This document shows positions 1 to 7,010 of a stretch of 9,492 nucleotides of DNA, piece after piece (the first letter of the stretch is position 1; each line of letters starts with the position of its first letter). The DNA comes from B8-G4 sp033720735. GTDB lineage: Bacteria; Bacteroidota; Bacteroidia; Chitinophagales; Saprospiraceae. The stretch is from assembly GCA_033720735.1 (NCBI GenBank), contig JAWWBX010000164.1:1-9492 (forward strand), given 5' to 3'. The position numbers and the translations under genes are program-made. The notes under the pieces were generated by a model. That model was not told the DNA's origin. It did not search any database and saw only the letters and a program-made list of their open reading frames with translations.

Positions 1-1
1 A

Positions 2-85
2 TTCGTTTTCCGGGCTACGTACACACTTTTGCGCCGTGCGATCAGATGGTATCGCCGGCGCCGCCGTGAACGCCAGTTTGTCTGA
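2..85 (+). CDS. Possible C-terminal tail of a membrane protein (partial)
   Basis: Reading from base 2, the frame stays open for 27 codons and stops at TGA 83-85. The tail has a short hydrophobic and aromatic stretch followed by an Arg-rich end (RWYRRRRRERQFV). A hydrophobic stretch followed by basic residues is typical of the cytoplasmic end of an inner-membrane protein, but too little is visible to name a family. The frame starting at base 3 is open longer, but only because it runs on into the repeat array, so I prefer this one. The gene body lies left of the window. A chance open frame remains quite possible. Confidence 0.3.
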   Translation, partial: FVFRATYTLLRRAIRWYRRRRRERQFV

Positions 86-130
86 CTCGCCGCAAATTCC
101 TTATCACGAAACCCCAATTCCCGCCCTTCC

Positions 131-461
131 GGCAAGCACACTCAAATCCTTGAATCCTTGAATCCTCGAATCCTCGAATCCTTGAATCCTTGAATCCTTT
201 AAACCCGACACCCCGTCCCTAGTGGCGATCCACCCGCCGCTTCCTGAAATCCCTGCCTACCGGCAAGCACACTCAAATCCTTGAATCCTCGAATCCTCGA
301 ATCCTTGAATCCTTGAATCCTTTAAACCCGACGCCCCGTCCCTAAAGGGCGATCCACCCGCCGCTTCCTGAAATCCCTGCCTACCGGCATGCAAGCTCGA
401 ATCCTCAAATCCTCGAATCCTCAAATCCTCAAATCCTCAAATCCTTAAATCCTCAAATCCT
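131..461. repeat. Two-level tandem repeat: AATCC-type octamer runs inside a 124-131 bp unit
   Basis: The octamer is (C/G)(A/G)AATCCT with small variants (GAATCCTT, GAATCCTC, AAATCCTC). It occurs as runs of about 7 (143-200), 6 (274-323) and 8 copies (398-461). The first two runs begin in GGCAAGCACACTC and are followed by a nearly identical GC-rich spacer (about 201-261 and 324-385) containing GATCCACCCGCCGCTTCCTG. The larger period is 131 bp (131 to 262) and then 124 bp (262 to 386). The difference is one octamer, less a 1-bp change in the spacer (CTAGTGGCG versus CTAAAGGGCG). The third run is richer in CAAATCCT and is not followed by the spacer. The octamers are too short and too continuous to be a CRISPR array. 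Confidence 0.93.
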
Positions 462-463
462 GA

Positions 464-471
464 TACCTTTG
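464..471 (+). promoter_or_regulatory. Possible Bacteroidota-type -7 box for prfC
   Basis: TACCTTTG fits TAnnTTTG and lies between the last octamer and the prfC ATG at 482. No TTG-type -33 box is found at the usual distance, because that position falls inside the octamer array. If used, the transcript leader would be only a few bases long. Chance occurrence is a real possibility. Confidence 0.25.
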
Positions 472-481
472 CGCCTCGTTT

Positions 482-2062
482 ATGGGCAGGGTAGAAAAAA
501 TCAATACCAGGAGGACATTTGGTATCGTCAGCCATCCGGACGCCGGCAAGACGACGCTGACAGAAAAGCTGTTGCTGTTTGGAGGTGCCATTCAGACGGC
601 CGGTGCGGTCAAGTCGAACAAGATCAAGCGGCATGCGACGTCGGACTTCATGGATATCGAGCGCCAGCGTGGCATCTCAGTGGCTACTTCCGTGATGGCG
701 TTCCCGTACCGCGGATTGAAGATCAATATCCTGGACACACCAGGCCACAAGGATTTTGCCGAGGACACCTACCGCACACTGACCGCGGTAGACAGTGCGA
801 TCGTCGTCATTGATGTCGCCAAGGGTGTCGAGGAGCAAACCGAGAAGCTCGTCAATGTGTGTCGCATGCGCGAGACACCGATCATCGTGTTTATCAACAA
901 GCTCGACCGTGAGGGGAAGGATGGTTTCGATCTCCTTGACGAAGTCGAGGCAAAACTCGGGCTGACGGTGACACCACTGAGCTGGCCGATTGGGATGGGC
1001 CAGAGATTTCAGGGCGTCTACAGTCTGTATGAGAAACGACTCGTCCTGTTCAATCCGCATGGCAAGCAGCAGGCTGAGGAAAGTATCGCCTTTGAGGACC
1101 TGCAGGACCCACGCCTCGATGAGCATGTCGGGACTGCTGCCGCAAGGGAACTACGCGAAGAAGTGCACATGATCACCGAAGTGTATCCGGATTTTGACCG
1201 CGACGCGTACCTGCGCGGTGAGCTTTCCCCGGTCTTCTTCGGCAGTGCCATCAACAATTTTGGGGTCAGGGAACTCCTCGATTGTTTTGTAGACATTGCT
1301 CCTCCTCCACTGCCCCGCAAGACTGAAGAACGGGTGGTCCGGCCGGATGAGGAAGATTTCAGCGGCTTTGTATTCAAGATCCACGCCAACATCGACCCGC
1401 GGCACCGGGACCGTATTGCCTTTATGCGTGTCTGCTCCGGCACGTTCGAACGCAATGTCAACTATTATCACGTGCGTCAGGACAAGCGACTCAAATTTGC
1501 CAATCCTACCTCGTTCATGGCGGCCAAAAAATCGGTGATCGACAAGGCATACCCTGGCGATATCGTAGGTCTGTACGACACGGGCAACTTCCGTATTGGC
1601 GACGCCGTGACCTCTGGTGAAGTGCTACACTTTATCGGTATGCCCAGCTTCTCCCCTGAAGAGTTTCGCTCGGTGATCAATCGCGACCCCATGAAGTCGA
1701 AGCAGCTGAACAAGGGCCTGGACCAACTGATGGAGGAAGGCGTTGCACAGATGTTCACCAAGACGTTCACCAATGACAAGATCATCGGCACGGTCGGTGT
1801 TTTGCAGTTTGAAGTGATCCAGTACCGGCTCAAACACGAATATGGCGCCAGCTGCGACTACCAACCGGTCTCCCTGTACAAAGCCTGCTGGGTCGACGCC
1901 GATGATCCAGCGGATCTCAAGGCCTTTGCGGATCGTCGCAAAAAGGACATGGCCATCGACAAGGACGGGAAACTGGTCTTCCTTGCCGAGTCAGCCTGGA
2001 TCTTGAAGATGGCCCAGGAGAACTTCCCCGACGTACGGTTCCATTTCACCAGCGAGTTTTAA
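482..2062 (+). CDS. prfC: Peptide chain release factor 3 (RF3)
   Basis: RF3 is the cytoplasmic translational GTPase that removes RF1 or RF2 from the ribosome after peptide release. The protein has 526 residues, the usual RF3 length. G-domain motifs are all present: P-loop HPDAGKTT (18-25), switch region around RGISVATSV (63-71), DTPGH (85-89), NKLD (139-142) and GSA (254-256). A beta-barrel domain II follows (about 292-380), then the RF3-specific C-terminal domain (about 385-526, including DQLMEEGVAQMF and VGVLQFEVIQYRL). The ATG at 482 puts the P-loop at the family's usual distance from the N-terminus. No Shine-Dalgarno precedes it. The gene stands alone: repeats lie upstream and a convergent gene downstream. 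EF-G and LepA are excluded by the RF3-type P-loop sequence and the C-terminal domain. Confidence 0.97.
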   Translation: MGRVEKINTRRTFGIVSHPDAGKTTLTEKLLLFGGAIQTAGAVKSNKIKRHATSDFMDIERQRGISVATSVMAFPYRGLKINILDTPGHKDFAEDTYRTLTAVDSAIVVIDVAKGVEEQTEKLVNVCRMRETPIIVFINKLDREGKDGFDLLDEVEAKLGLTVTPLSWPIGMGQRFQGVYSLYEKRLVLFNPHGKQQAEESIAFEDLQDPRLDEHVGTAAARELREEVHMITEVYPDFDRDAYLRGELSPVFFGSAINNFGVRELLDCFVDIAPPPLPRKTEERVVRPDEEDFSGFVFKIHANIDPRHRDRIAFMRVCSGTFERNVNYYHVRQDKRLKFANPTSFMAAKKSVIDKAYPGDIVGLYDTGNFRIGDAVTSGEVLHFIGMPSFSPEEFRSVINRDPMKSKQLNKGLDQLMEEGVAQMFTKTFTNDKIIGTVGVLQFEVIQYRLKHEYGASCDYQPVSLYKACWVDADDPADLKAFADRRKKDMAIDKDGKLVFLAESAWILKMAQENFPDVRFHFTSEF

Positions 2063-2090
2063 GACCCGCTGTACGGGCCTGACTTTCTTA
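2062..2090 (+). terminator. Weak candidate terminator after prfC
   Basis: Directly after the stop codon, CCCG (2065-2068) can pair with CGGG (2074-2077) around a 5-base loop, with two more outer pairs possible across a mismatch. A T-rich but interrupted tract (GACTTTCTT) follows. The stem is short, so this is only a candidate. Confidence 0.3.
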
Positions 2091-2332
2091 AGATTCAGGT
2101 AGTATCATGCGTGAATAATTCACTCATATTTGATTAAAACAAATACATATTTACCTCTATACATTACTATTGTAAAAGCTATTCGTTGATATCTGATATA
2201 AACGTTTATAAACGGATAATCTCCCGCGAAGAACCTCACTCTGTTAACTGGAGGGGGATATCCTGGATCTGGATTCAGGCATTTGGACTCGGTAATCCAG
2301 GAACTTGAACCTGGCCTCTGACGCTTGATTTC
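2091..2332. other. AT-rich spacer between convergent prfC and ddaH
   Basis: No gene is seen. Roughly 2100-2220 is clearly AT-rich against the GC-richer neighbours. It holds two perfect inverted repeats: GTGAATAATTCAC (2111-2123) and the 14-bp palindrome TATAAACGTTTATA (2197-2210). Nearer ddaH, TCCTGGAT (2261-2268) pairs with ATCCAGGA (2295-2302), and CCAGG (2297-2301) pairs with CCTGG (2310-2314). Either could fold past the ddaH stop on the minus strand, but neither has a T-tract. Confidence 0.6.
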
Positions 2333-3103
2333 TCAAAACCTCAACGAAAGGCAACTCAGCCCCCCATCTACTTTGTGGAACTCCGACATCTCAAGTGTAA
2401 CCGTCTCAAAACCCGCTGTTTCGACCAGGGCAAGCGTTTCAGGATAGCCGGCTGCCAGCAAAACGCGTCCGTTGATCATGACCGCGTTAGCGGCATATGC
2501 TTCATTATCGGGGACCACGATCTGGTCGAACGATGAGAACGCGGTCAATTGGCCAAACCCCTCGGTGAGCAACAGCGTTTCTTCGCCCAGCCAGGAGACT
2601 CCGGATTTGAGGTGCAGAAACCCGGAAAATATGACGGTCGACCCGGTCAGTCCGAATTCATTCAGGATCTGGATCAACTGGTCTGCGCCTTCCTCATTCG
2701 TCCTTGCCGACAAGCCAATAAAATAGTGGTCGCCCACCTCCAGTACATCGCCGCCATCAAGGGTGCCGGGGGCGGTAATGCGGTGGATCACTTCATAGTA
2801 TCTCTTCAGTGCCTCGTGAACAGAGGCAACCTCCCCCCTGCGCGATGGTGCTCCAGGGTTGGTCAGCACGGCGCAATCGGGCAGGCAGATCGCGGTGTCT
2901 TCGACAAAGACGTTGTCGGGCAATGCCGGATCGGCGTTCAGGATATCCACATCAAGGCCACAGGCCTTCAACTGTGACACATATGCCTCATGCTGATCAT
3001 GGGCGAGGGTGGGATCCGGATCGCCGTGATCACGTTCCCGCAAGCCGCGCACGATGCCCGGCCCAGGTCGGCGGGTAATGGCCTGATGGTACTCAGGCTG
3101 CAT
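2333..3103 (-). CDS. ddaH: Dimethylarginine dimethylaminohydrolase (dimethylargininase)
   Basis: The 256-residue protein belongs to the guanidino-group-modifying (arginine deiminase/amidinotransferase) superfamily. Family members hydrolyse free mono- or asymmetric dimethyl-arginine to citrulline plus methylamine or dimethylamine. Diagnostic segments are in order: FVEDTA (66-71, acidic substrate-binding residues), NPGAPSRRGEV (82-92), LDGGDVL (115-121), SARTNEEGA (132-140), LHLKS with the catalytic His (H164), VPDNEAYAANAV (197-208), and VDGGLSCLS with the nucleophilic Cys (C251). This layout matches animal and bacterial DDAH more closely than arginine deiminase, which is about 400 residues. 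The start gives the usual short N-terminus. It lacks a Shine-Dalgarno, and a TATTTTTA word sits about 20 bp upstream (3123-3130, minus strand). The gene diverges from glyQS. Substrate preference within the family is inferred. Confidence 0.9.
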   Translation of the reverse strand: MQPEYHQAITRRPGPGIVRGLRERDHGDPDPTLAHDQHEAYVSQLKACGLDVDILNADPALPDNVFVEDTAICLPDCAVLTNPGAPSRRGEVASVHEALKRYYEVIHRITAPGTLDGGDVLEVGDHYFIGLSARTNEEGADQLIQILNEFGLTGSTVIFSGFLHLKSGVSWLGEETLLLTEGFGQLTAFSSFDQIVVPDNEAYAANAVMINGRVLLAAGYPETLALVETAGFETVTLEMSEFHKVDGGLSCLSLRF

Positions 3104-3195
3104 GTTGAGATGGGTTCATAGCTAAAAATACGACGCAGGTCCACCACCATGTACGCTGATCGTCTGAAAGTGCATAGCCATTCTTGGATTAAGCC

Positions 3196-3203
3196 TATTT
3201 TTG
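3196..3203 (+). promoter_or_regulatory. Possible Bacteroidota-type -7 box for glyQS
   Basis: TATTTTTG matches TAnnTTTG exactly and ends 29 bp before the ATG at 3233, leaving room for a leader of about 20 bases. No clear TTG box is present 17-23 bp upstream. If this box is used, the upstream in-frame ATG at 3149 would not be transcribed, which supports the later start. Confidence 0.4.
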
Positions 3204-3232
3204 CCGCCGAATCAGACGGCAGCAAGCATCTC

Positions 3233-4771
3233 ATGAGCGACCTTTTCAAAAAACTCACCTCCCACTGCAAGGAGTATGGATTCATCTTCCAGTCGAGCGA
3301 GATCTACGACGGTCTGGGAGGTGTCTATGACTACGGCCCAAATGGTGTCGAACTCAAGAACAACATCAAGGAGTACTGGTGGCACGCCATGGTACACAAC
3401 CACGAGAATATCGTCGGTGTCGACGCCGCCATCCTGATGCATCCCACTACCTGGAAGGCTTCCGGCCACGTGGACGCCTTCAATGATCCGCTCATTGACA
3501 ATAAGGACTCGAAAAAACGCTACCGGGCAGACAACCTCATCGAGGATTATATCGGCAAACTGGAGGCGAAGATCGAAAAGGAAGTCACCAAGGCGCGCAA
3601 GCGTTTCGGAGACGATTTTGACGAAACGAAATTCAAAACCGAACATCCCCGGGTGTCTGGATACATCGAACAGATCTCCGCGATCACCGGGCGGATGAAC
3701 AAGGCGCTGAGCGACGGTGATCTGGTAGACCTCAAGGCCATGATCGATGAGCTGGAGATCGCCGATCCCGTGAGTGGTTCGCGCAACTGGACAGAGGTCC
3801 GCCAGTTCAACCTGATGTTCTCAACGCAACTTGGCAATGTTGCCGGCGAGGAAGGGCAGCTCTACCTGCGGCCCGAGACCGCCCAGGGCATCTTTGTCAA
3901 TTTCCTCAATGTACAGAAGACCACCCGTCAGAAGATCCCGTTTGGTATCGCGCAGATCGGGAAGGCCTTCCGCAACGAGATCACAGCCCGGCAGTTTATC
4001 TTCCGGATGCGCGAATTCGAGCAGATGGAAATGCAATTCTTCGTGCGGCCGGGTGAGGAAATGCAGTGGTACGAATACTGGAAGAATGTGCGCATGCAAT
4101 GGCACCGGGCCATGGGTACACCGGAAGAGAAATTGCGCTTTCACGATCACGAGAACCTGGCCCACTACGCTAACGCCGCGGTGGATATCGAATGTGAGTT
4201 CCCGTTCGGATTCAAGGAGTTGGAAGGTATCCATTCGCGGACCGACTTCGACCTGGCCCAACACCAGGAATACAGCGGCAAAAAACTGCAATACTTCGAT
4301 CCCGAATTGAATGAAAACTACGTGCCATATGTCATCGAAACCTCCATCGGCCTCGACCGCACCTTCCTGAGCGTGCTCAGTACGGCCTATACCGAAGAGA
4401 TGGTTCCCGATGCCGAGGGCGGCGAGTCAGAGCGCACCGTCCTGAAGATCCACCCGGCCCTGGCACCGGTGAAGTGTGCCATCATGCCGTTGCTCAAGAA
4501 TCGCGAGGAGTTGACGGCCAAGGCACGCGACATTTTCAATGACGTCAAGTACTCCTTCAATGCGCAATACGACGAGAAGGACGCCATCGGCCGCCGTTAT
4601 CGTCGCCAGGATGCCATTGGAACACCTTACTGCGTCACCATCGATTTCCAGACCCTCGAAGACAACACCGTGACGATCCGTGAGCGGGATTCCCTGGCAC
4701 AGGAGCGTGTGCTGGCATCCAAGGTGGAAGAGATCGTCAGGGAGCGGGTGGATATGCGGAGGATGTTCTGA
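3233..4771 (+). CDS. glyQS: Glycyl-tRNA synthetase, single-chain (alpha2) type
   Basis: This class II synthetase charges tRNA-Gly with glycine, as the homodimeric single-chain enzyme rather than the GlyQ/GlyS alpha2-beta2 form. Numbered from the chosen start (512 residues), the motif 1 region SSEIYDGLGGVYDYGPNG is at about 21-38 and MHPTTWKASGH at 69-79. Motif 2, FRNEITARQFIFRMREFEQ, is at 246-264, and motif 3, ETSIGLDRTFL, at 369-379. The anticodon-binding domain covers about 408-512, including DEKDAIGRRYRRQDAIGTP. The charged insertion at about 108-175 is usual for this group. The frame is open from ATG 3149, but those 28 extra residues resemble nothing in the family. Homologues begin close to MSDLFKKLTSHCKEYGFIF, so 3233 is preferred. 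No good Shine-Dalgarno precedes either start. The gene diverges from ddaH. Confidence 0.96.
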   Translation: MSDLFKKLTSHCKEYGFIFQSSEIYDGLGGVYDYGPNGVELKNNIKEYWWHAMVHNHENIVGVDAAILMHPTTWKASGHVDAFNDPLIDNKDSKKRYRADNLIEDYIGKLEAKIEKEVTKARKRFGDDFDETKFKTEHPRVSGYIEQISAITGRMNKALSDGDLVDLKAMIDELEIADPVSGSRNWTEVRQFNLMFSTQLGNVAGEEGQLYLRPETAQGIFVNFLNVQKTTRQKIPFGIAQIGKAFRNEITARQFIFRMREFEQMEMQFFVRPGEEMQWYEYWKNVRMQWHRAMGTPEEKLRFHDHENLAHYANAAVDIECEFPFGFKELEGIHSRTDFDLAQHQEYSGKKLQYFDPELNENYVPYVIETSIGLDRTFLSVLSTAYTEEMVPDAEGGESERTVLKIHPALAPVKCAIMPLLKNREELTAKARDIFNDVKYSFNAQYDEKDAIGRRYRRQDAIGTPYCVTIDFQTLEDNTVTIRERDSLAQERVLASKVEEIVRERVDMRRMF

Positions 4772-4786
4772 TTCGTGTTCAGGGGG

Positions 4787-4823
4787 TCACGTGCGTGCCC
4801 GGTATGCGGAGCGAAGTGGAGTC
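4787..4823 (+). repeat. 37-bp dispersed repeat, copy A (after glyQS)
   Basis: The sequence from TCACGTGCGTGCCCGG to GCGAAGTGGAGTC is found again, inverted, at 7011-7047 with two mismatches in 37 bp. Both are C/T changes. It begins 15 bp after the glyQS stop, in the glyQS sense direction. A small hairpin, GCGT with ATGC across GCCCGGT, is kept in both copies, as ATGC (G-T wobble) here and ACGC in copy B. Confidence 0.85.
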
Positions 4824-4836
4824 CAAATCCATTTCT

Positions 4837-4863
4837 CGCAGATTGCGCAGATTACGCTGATCC
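4837..4863 (+). repeat. Three 9-bp direct repeats
   Basis: CGCAGATTG, CGCAGATTA and CGCTGATCC follow each other directly. The third copy has three changes relative to the second. This kind of CGCAGATT repeat word resembles short intergenic repeats I associate with Bacteroidota genomes, but that is memory, not a search. No coding role is visible. Confidence 0.6.
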
Positions 4864-4935
4864 CCCGCTTGCCGGTCCCCGACGTGCCAAAGCCACTCTG
4901 GCAACGGGACGCGGACCAGCTTGATTCCCGGATTT

Positions 4936-4960
4936 CTAAAATCCTCGAATCCTAAAATCC
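4936..4960. repeat. AATCC-type octamer patch next to the ABC stop codon
   Basis: CTAAAATCCTCGAATCCTAA and the following AATCC repeat the octamer family of 131-461 about three times. The patch abuts the stop codon of the ABC gene (complement of 4961-4963). About 60 bp to its left lies GCTTGCCGGT, the reverse complement of ACCGGCAAGC, which precedes the octamers in the left array. Confidence 0.75.
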
Positions 4961-6796
4961 CTACCGATACCCTTCCGCCTGCAACGCAAACAACTCCGCA
5001 TACAACCCGCCACTGGCGAGTAACTCCTCATGACTGCCGATCTGATCGAGCTGGCCGTTCTTGAGGACCAGGATACGGTCGGCCATGCGCACGGTGGAAA
5101 AACGGTGTGAGATCAGTACCGCTGTCTTGCCTGCCGTCAGGTCAGTGAATCTTTGGAACACCTCGTACTCAGCTCTGGCATCCAGCGACGATGTTGGTTC
5201 GTCCAGGATCAGTATCTGAGCGTTGCGCATATACGCCCGGGCCAGGGCGATCTTTTGCCATTCACCACCGCTCAGATCGATCCCGCCGCTGAACCGTTTG
5301 CCGAGCATTTGTTCGTACTGCTCCGGAAAGGTCTGGATGAGCGGATCAGCCAGGCTCTTTTTCGCCGCATCAACGATCTCCGGCTGCTCTTCGCGACGCT
5401 TGATGTCGCCGATCGCGATATTCTCCGAAGCGGTCAGATAGAACCGTACATAATCCTGGAAGATCACTCCGATATGATTCCGCAGTTGCTTGAGGTCGAA
5501 TTCGCGCAAATCGGTGCCGTCGATGAGGATGCGTCCCTCAGACGGATCGTAGAGCCGCGCAAGCAACTTGACGAGCGTGGTCTTCCCGGCGCCGTTCTCT
5601 CCGACCAATGCCAGCTTTTCTCCGGCCCGTAACTCGAAACTCAGGTTGCGGAGAGCCCACTTGTCGGAATTAGGGTAACGGAAACCAACACCCTCGAAGG
5701 TGATCCCCCGTTCGATGCGCCCGGGGAAGGGCTTGCCTTCTCCGCTGCCGATCCGCGGCTCCATCTGGATGAAGTCAAAATAATCCTTGAGGTATAGTGT
5801 ATTCTCGGTGATCTTGTTGAAGCGGGAAAGGATCGTTTGCAGCTGGGTGCGCAACCTGGCAAAGGTGCCGGCGAGGAAGGTCATGTCACCCACTGTGAGC
5901 AAGCCACCCACCGTCCGTATGATGATCAGGACGTAGGCTCCGTAGTATGCGACATCACCCAGGGTGTGCAAAATGCTACCCCAGACGGTACGGCGAATGG
6001 CCAGGTTGCGGTTAGCGCGGTAGTACTTGTCGGCCAGGGTCGCAAACCGCTTGGTGAGGAAGCCCGCCAGCCCGAAGATCTTGACCTCCTTGGCCGTGAC
6101 ATCGGTGGCTCCCACCCATCGCAGATAGTCAAGCTCCCGTCGCTCGGGTGTCCAGCTCCGCACCAATGAATAGCCCGTCTTGCTGAAGTAGCTCTCGCTG
6201 ATGAACGACGGCAGGATCGCCACCAGCAGGATCAGGATGAGAATAGGCTCAAAGACGATCAGTCCAGAAGCCAGGAAGACGATGGTGATAATATCCTGTA
6301 ACTGGCTCATGACATTGGACATCAGGGCCACGCGCCCCGTCGTCTGTCGCCGTGCCCGCTCCAGCTTGTCATAAAATTCGGGATCCTCAAACTGCGCCAG
6401 ATCGAGGGTGGCCGCTTTCTCCATCAGGATCACGGACGATTTGTTGGCAAAGAGATCACCCAGCAATGCGTCGGTCAAGGAGATCAGGCGGTTAAGGAAG
6501 TCCGACAGCAGCGCCAGTCCAAATTCAACCCCCACCCACAGCCAGAGGGTTGAGAAATCCTTCACGTCAAGCCCGACCTGCAAAATCACTTCGTCGATGA
6601 TCAATTTCCCGACATACAGCATCGCCAGCGGTACCGCCGCTTTGATGACCCGCAACACCACATTCCACACCGTCAGCGAACGGCTGGTATCCCAGATCAT
6701 TTTGAAAAACGGGATCAGCAAGCGCAGGGACTGCCAGCTCTCCTTGAAGGAAGGCTCGTTCTCTTTATTCAGTCTTGTCGGAAAACCCCAGGCCAT
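4961..6796 (-). CDS. ABC exporter half-transporter (fused permease and ATPase)
   Basis: The 611-residue protein has the exporter layout of one membrane domain followed by one ATPase domain; such proteins work as dimers in the inner membrane. Hydrophobic segments lie at about 42-66, 83-105, 165-205 (probably two) and 272-318 (probably two), giving six spans. The ATPase domain is complete: Walker A GENGAGKTT (399-407), Q-loop Q447, signature LSGGE (508-512), Walker B ILILDE with catalytic Glu (528-533), D-loop SSLDA (536-540) and H-loop His (H564). LDLAQFEDPEFYDKLERARR (131-150) in the long cytoplasmic loop recurs in MsbA- or peptide-exporter-like members. The substrate cannot be told; lipid, drug or peptide are all possible. 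No peptidase domain is present. The 254-bp gap from the SET gene suggests a separate promoter. No Shine-Dalgarno; the leader is a pyrimidine repeat. Confidence 0.93.
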   Translation of the reverse strand: MAWGFPTRLNKENEPSFKESWQSLRLLIPFFKMIWDTSRSLTVWNVVLRVIKAAVPLAMLYVGKLIIDEVILQVGLDVKDFSTLWLWVGVEFGLALLSDFLNRLISLTDALLGDLFANKSSVILMEKAATLDLAQFEDPEFYDKLERARRQTTGRVALMSNVMSQLQDIITIVFLASGLIVFEPILILILLVAILPSFISESYFSKTGYSLVRSWTPERRELDYLRWVGATDVTAKEVKIFGLAGFLTKRFATLADKYYRANRNLAIRRTVWGSILHTLGDVAYYGAYVLIIIRTVGGLLTVGDMTFLAGTFARLRTQLQTILSRFNKITENTLYLKDYFDFIQMEPRIGSGEGKPFPGRIERGITFEGVGFRYPNSDKWALRNLSFELRAGEKLALVGENGAGKTTLVKLLARLYDPSEGRILIDGTDLREFDLKQLRNHIGVIFQDYVRFYLTASENIAIGDIKRREEQPEIVDAAKKSLADPLIQTFPEQYEQMLGKRFSGGIDLSGGEWQKIALARAYMRNAQILILDEPTSSLDARAEYEVFQRFTDLTAGKTAVLISHRFSTVRMADRILVLKNGQLDQIGSHEELLASGGLYAELFALQAEGYR

Positions 6797-6800
6797 GTTT

Positions 6801-6844
6801 GAAAGATTGGGAAAGATTTAGAGAGATTGGGGGAAAGATGATTG
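6801..6844 (-). repeat. 10-bp pyrimidine-rich tandem repeat in the ABC leader
   Basis: On the minus strand, about 3.5 copies of CCAATCTTTC (CCAATCTTTC, TAAATCTTTC, CCAATCTCTC, then a partial copy) end four bases before the ATG at 6796. The repeat occupies the place where a Shine-Dalgarno would sit, leaving an almost unbroken C/T-rich leader. Confidence 0.75.
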
Positions 6845-6917
6845 AAAAAATGAAACGTGCTTGTGCAGTAATGGTTGCAATGTGAGGTAATCGAAGGTTG
6901 AAGAGAACCACGTCAGA

Positions 6918-6935
6918 CGCGAATATCCATTCGCG
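6918..6935 (-). terminator. Perfect hairpin, possible terminator of the SET gene transcript
   Basis: CGCGAAT and ATTCGCG form a perfect 7-bp stem around a 4-base loop, 116 bp past the SET stop codon. On the minus strand it is followed by TCTGACGTGGTTCTC, which is not a real T-tract. A protein-binding site or processing hairpin is equally possible. Confidence 0.35.
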
Positions 6936-7010
6936 AAACCTCCAGTTGGGAAAATGAAATGCGTTCGTTTCAGGCAGGAACATGAGCACTTGAACACGTG
7001 AACCCCGTAC

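Larger units (their letters stand above)
86..481. other. Gene-free, repeat-filled region upstream of prfC
   Basis: No credible coding frame is visible between the possible upstream gene tail and the prfC start. From about 131 onward the stretch is almost wholly repeats: two near-identical units of 131 and 124 bp, plus a third, diverged start of a unit. Bases 86-130 include a degraded relative of the repeat's end (compare CCGCCCTTCCGGCAAGC with CCTGCCTACCGGCAAGC). The only promoter-like word is TACCTTTG just before the prfC start. Confidence 0.7.
4772..4960. other. Repeat-rich spacer between convergent glyQS and the ABC gene
   Basis: No credible gene is seen; a 91-codon open frame here (4680-4955) starts inside glyQS and is read out of frame. 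The spacer holds, in order: the 37-bp dispersed repeat, a 9-bp triplicate (4837-4863), GCTTGCCGGT (4867-4876), a small hairpin (TGCCA 4885-4889 with TGGCA 4899-4903, 9-base loop), and an AATCC-type patch next to the ABC stop codon. No strong intrinsic terminator is visible for either gene. Confidence 0.65.

Noticed and set aside
131..461. CRISPR array
   Set aside because: The repeat unit is an 8-bp run with no unique spacers, and the longer spacer copies are nearly identical to each other.
677..1126. 149-codon antisense frame within prfC, and similar long antisense frames in glyQS and the ABC gene
   Set aside because: They are shadows of strongly supported genes and show no recognisable domains of their own.
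2290..2325. tRNA T-arm on the minus strand (GGTTCAAGTTCC between CCAGG and CCTGG)
   Set aside because: With a 7-base T-loop the stem mispairs after two positions, and no acceptor, D or anticodon arm can be found around it.
3149..3232. Earlier start for glyQS at 3149
   Set aside because: The 28 extra residues do not resemble family N-termini, and a -7-like box lies between the two ATGs.
4680..4955. 91-codon gene running from inside glyQS into the spacer
   Set aside because: It is out of frame with glyQS, starts inside it, and its remainder is only a translation of the 37-bp and 9-bp repeats.
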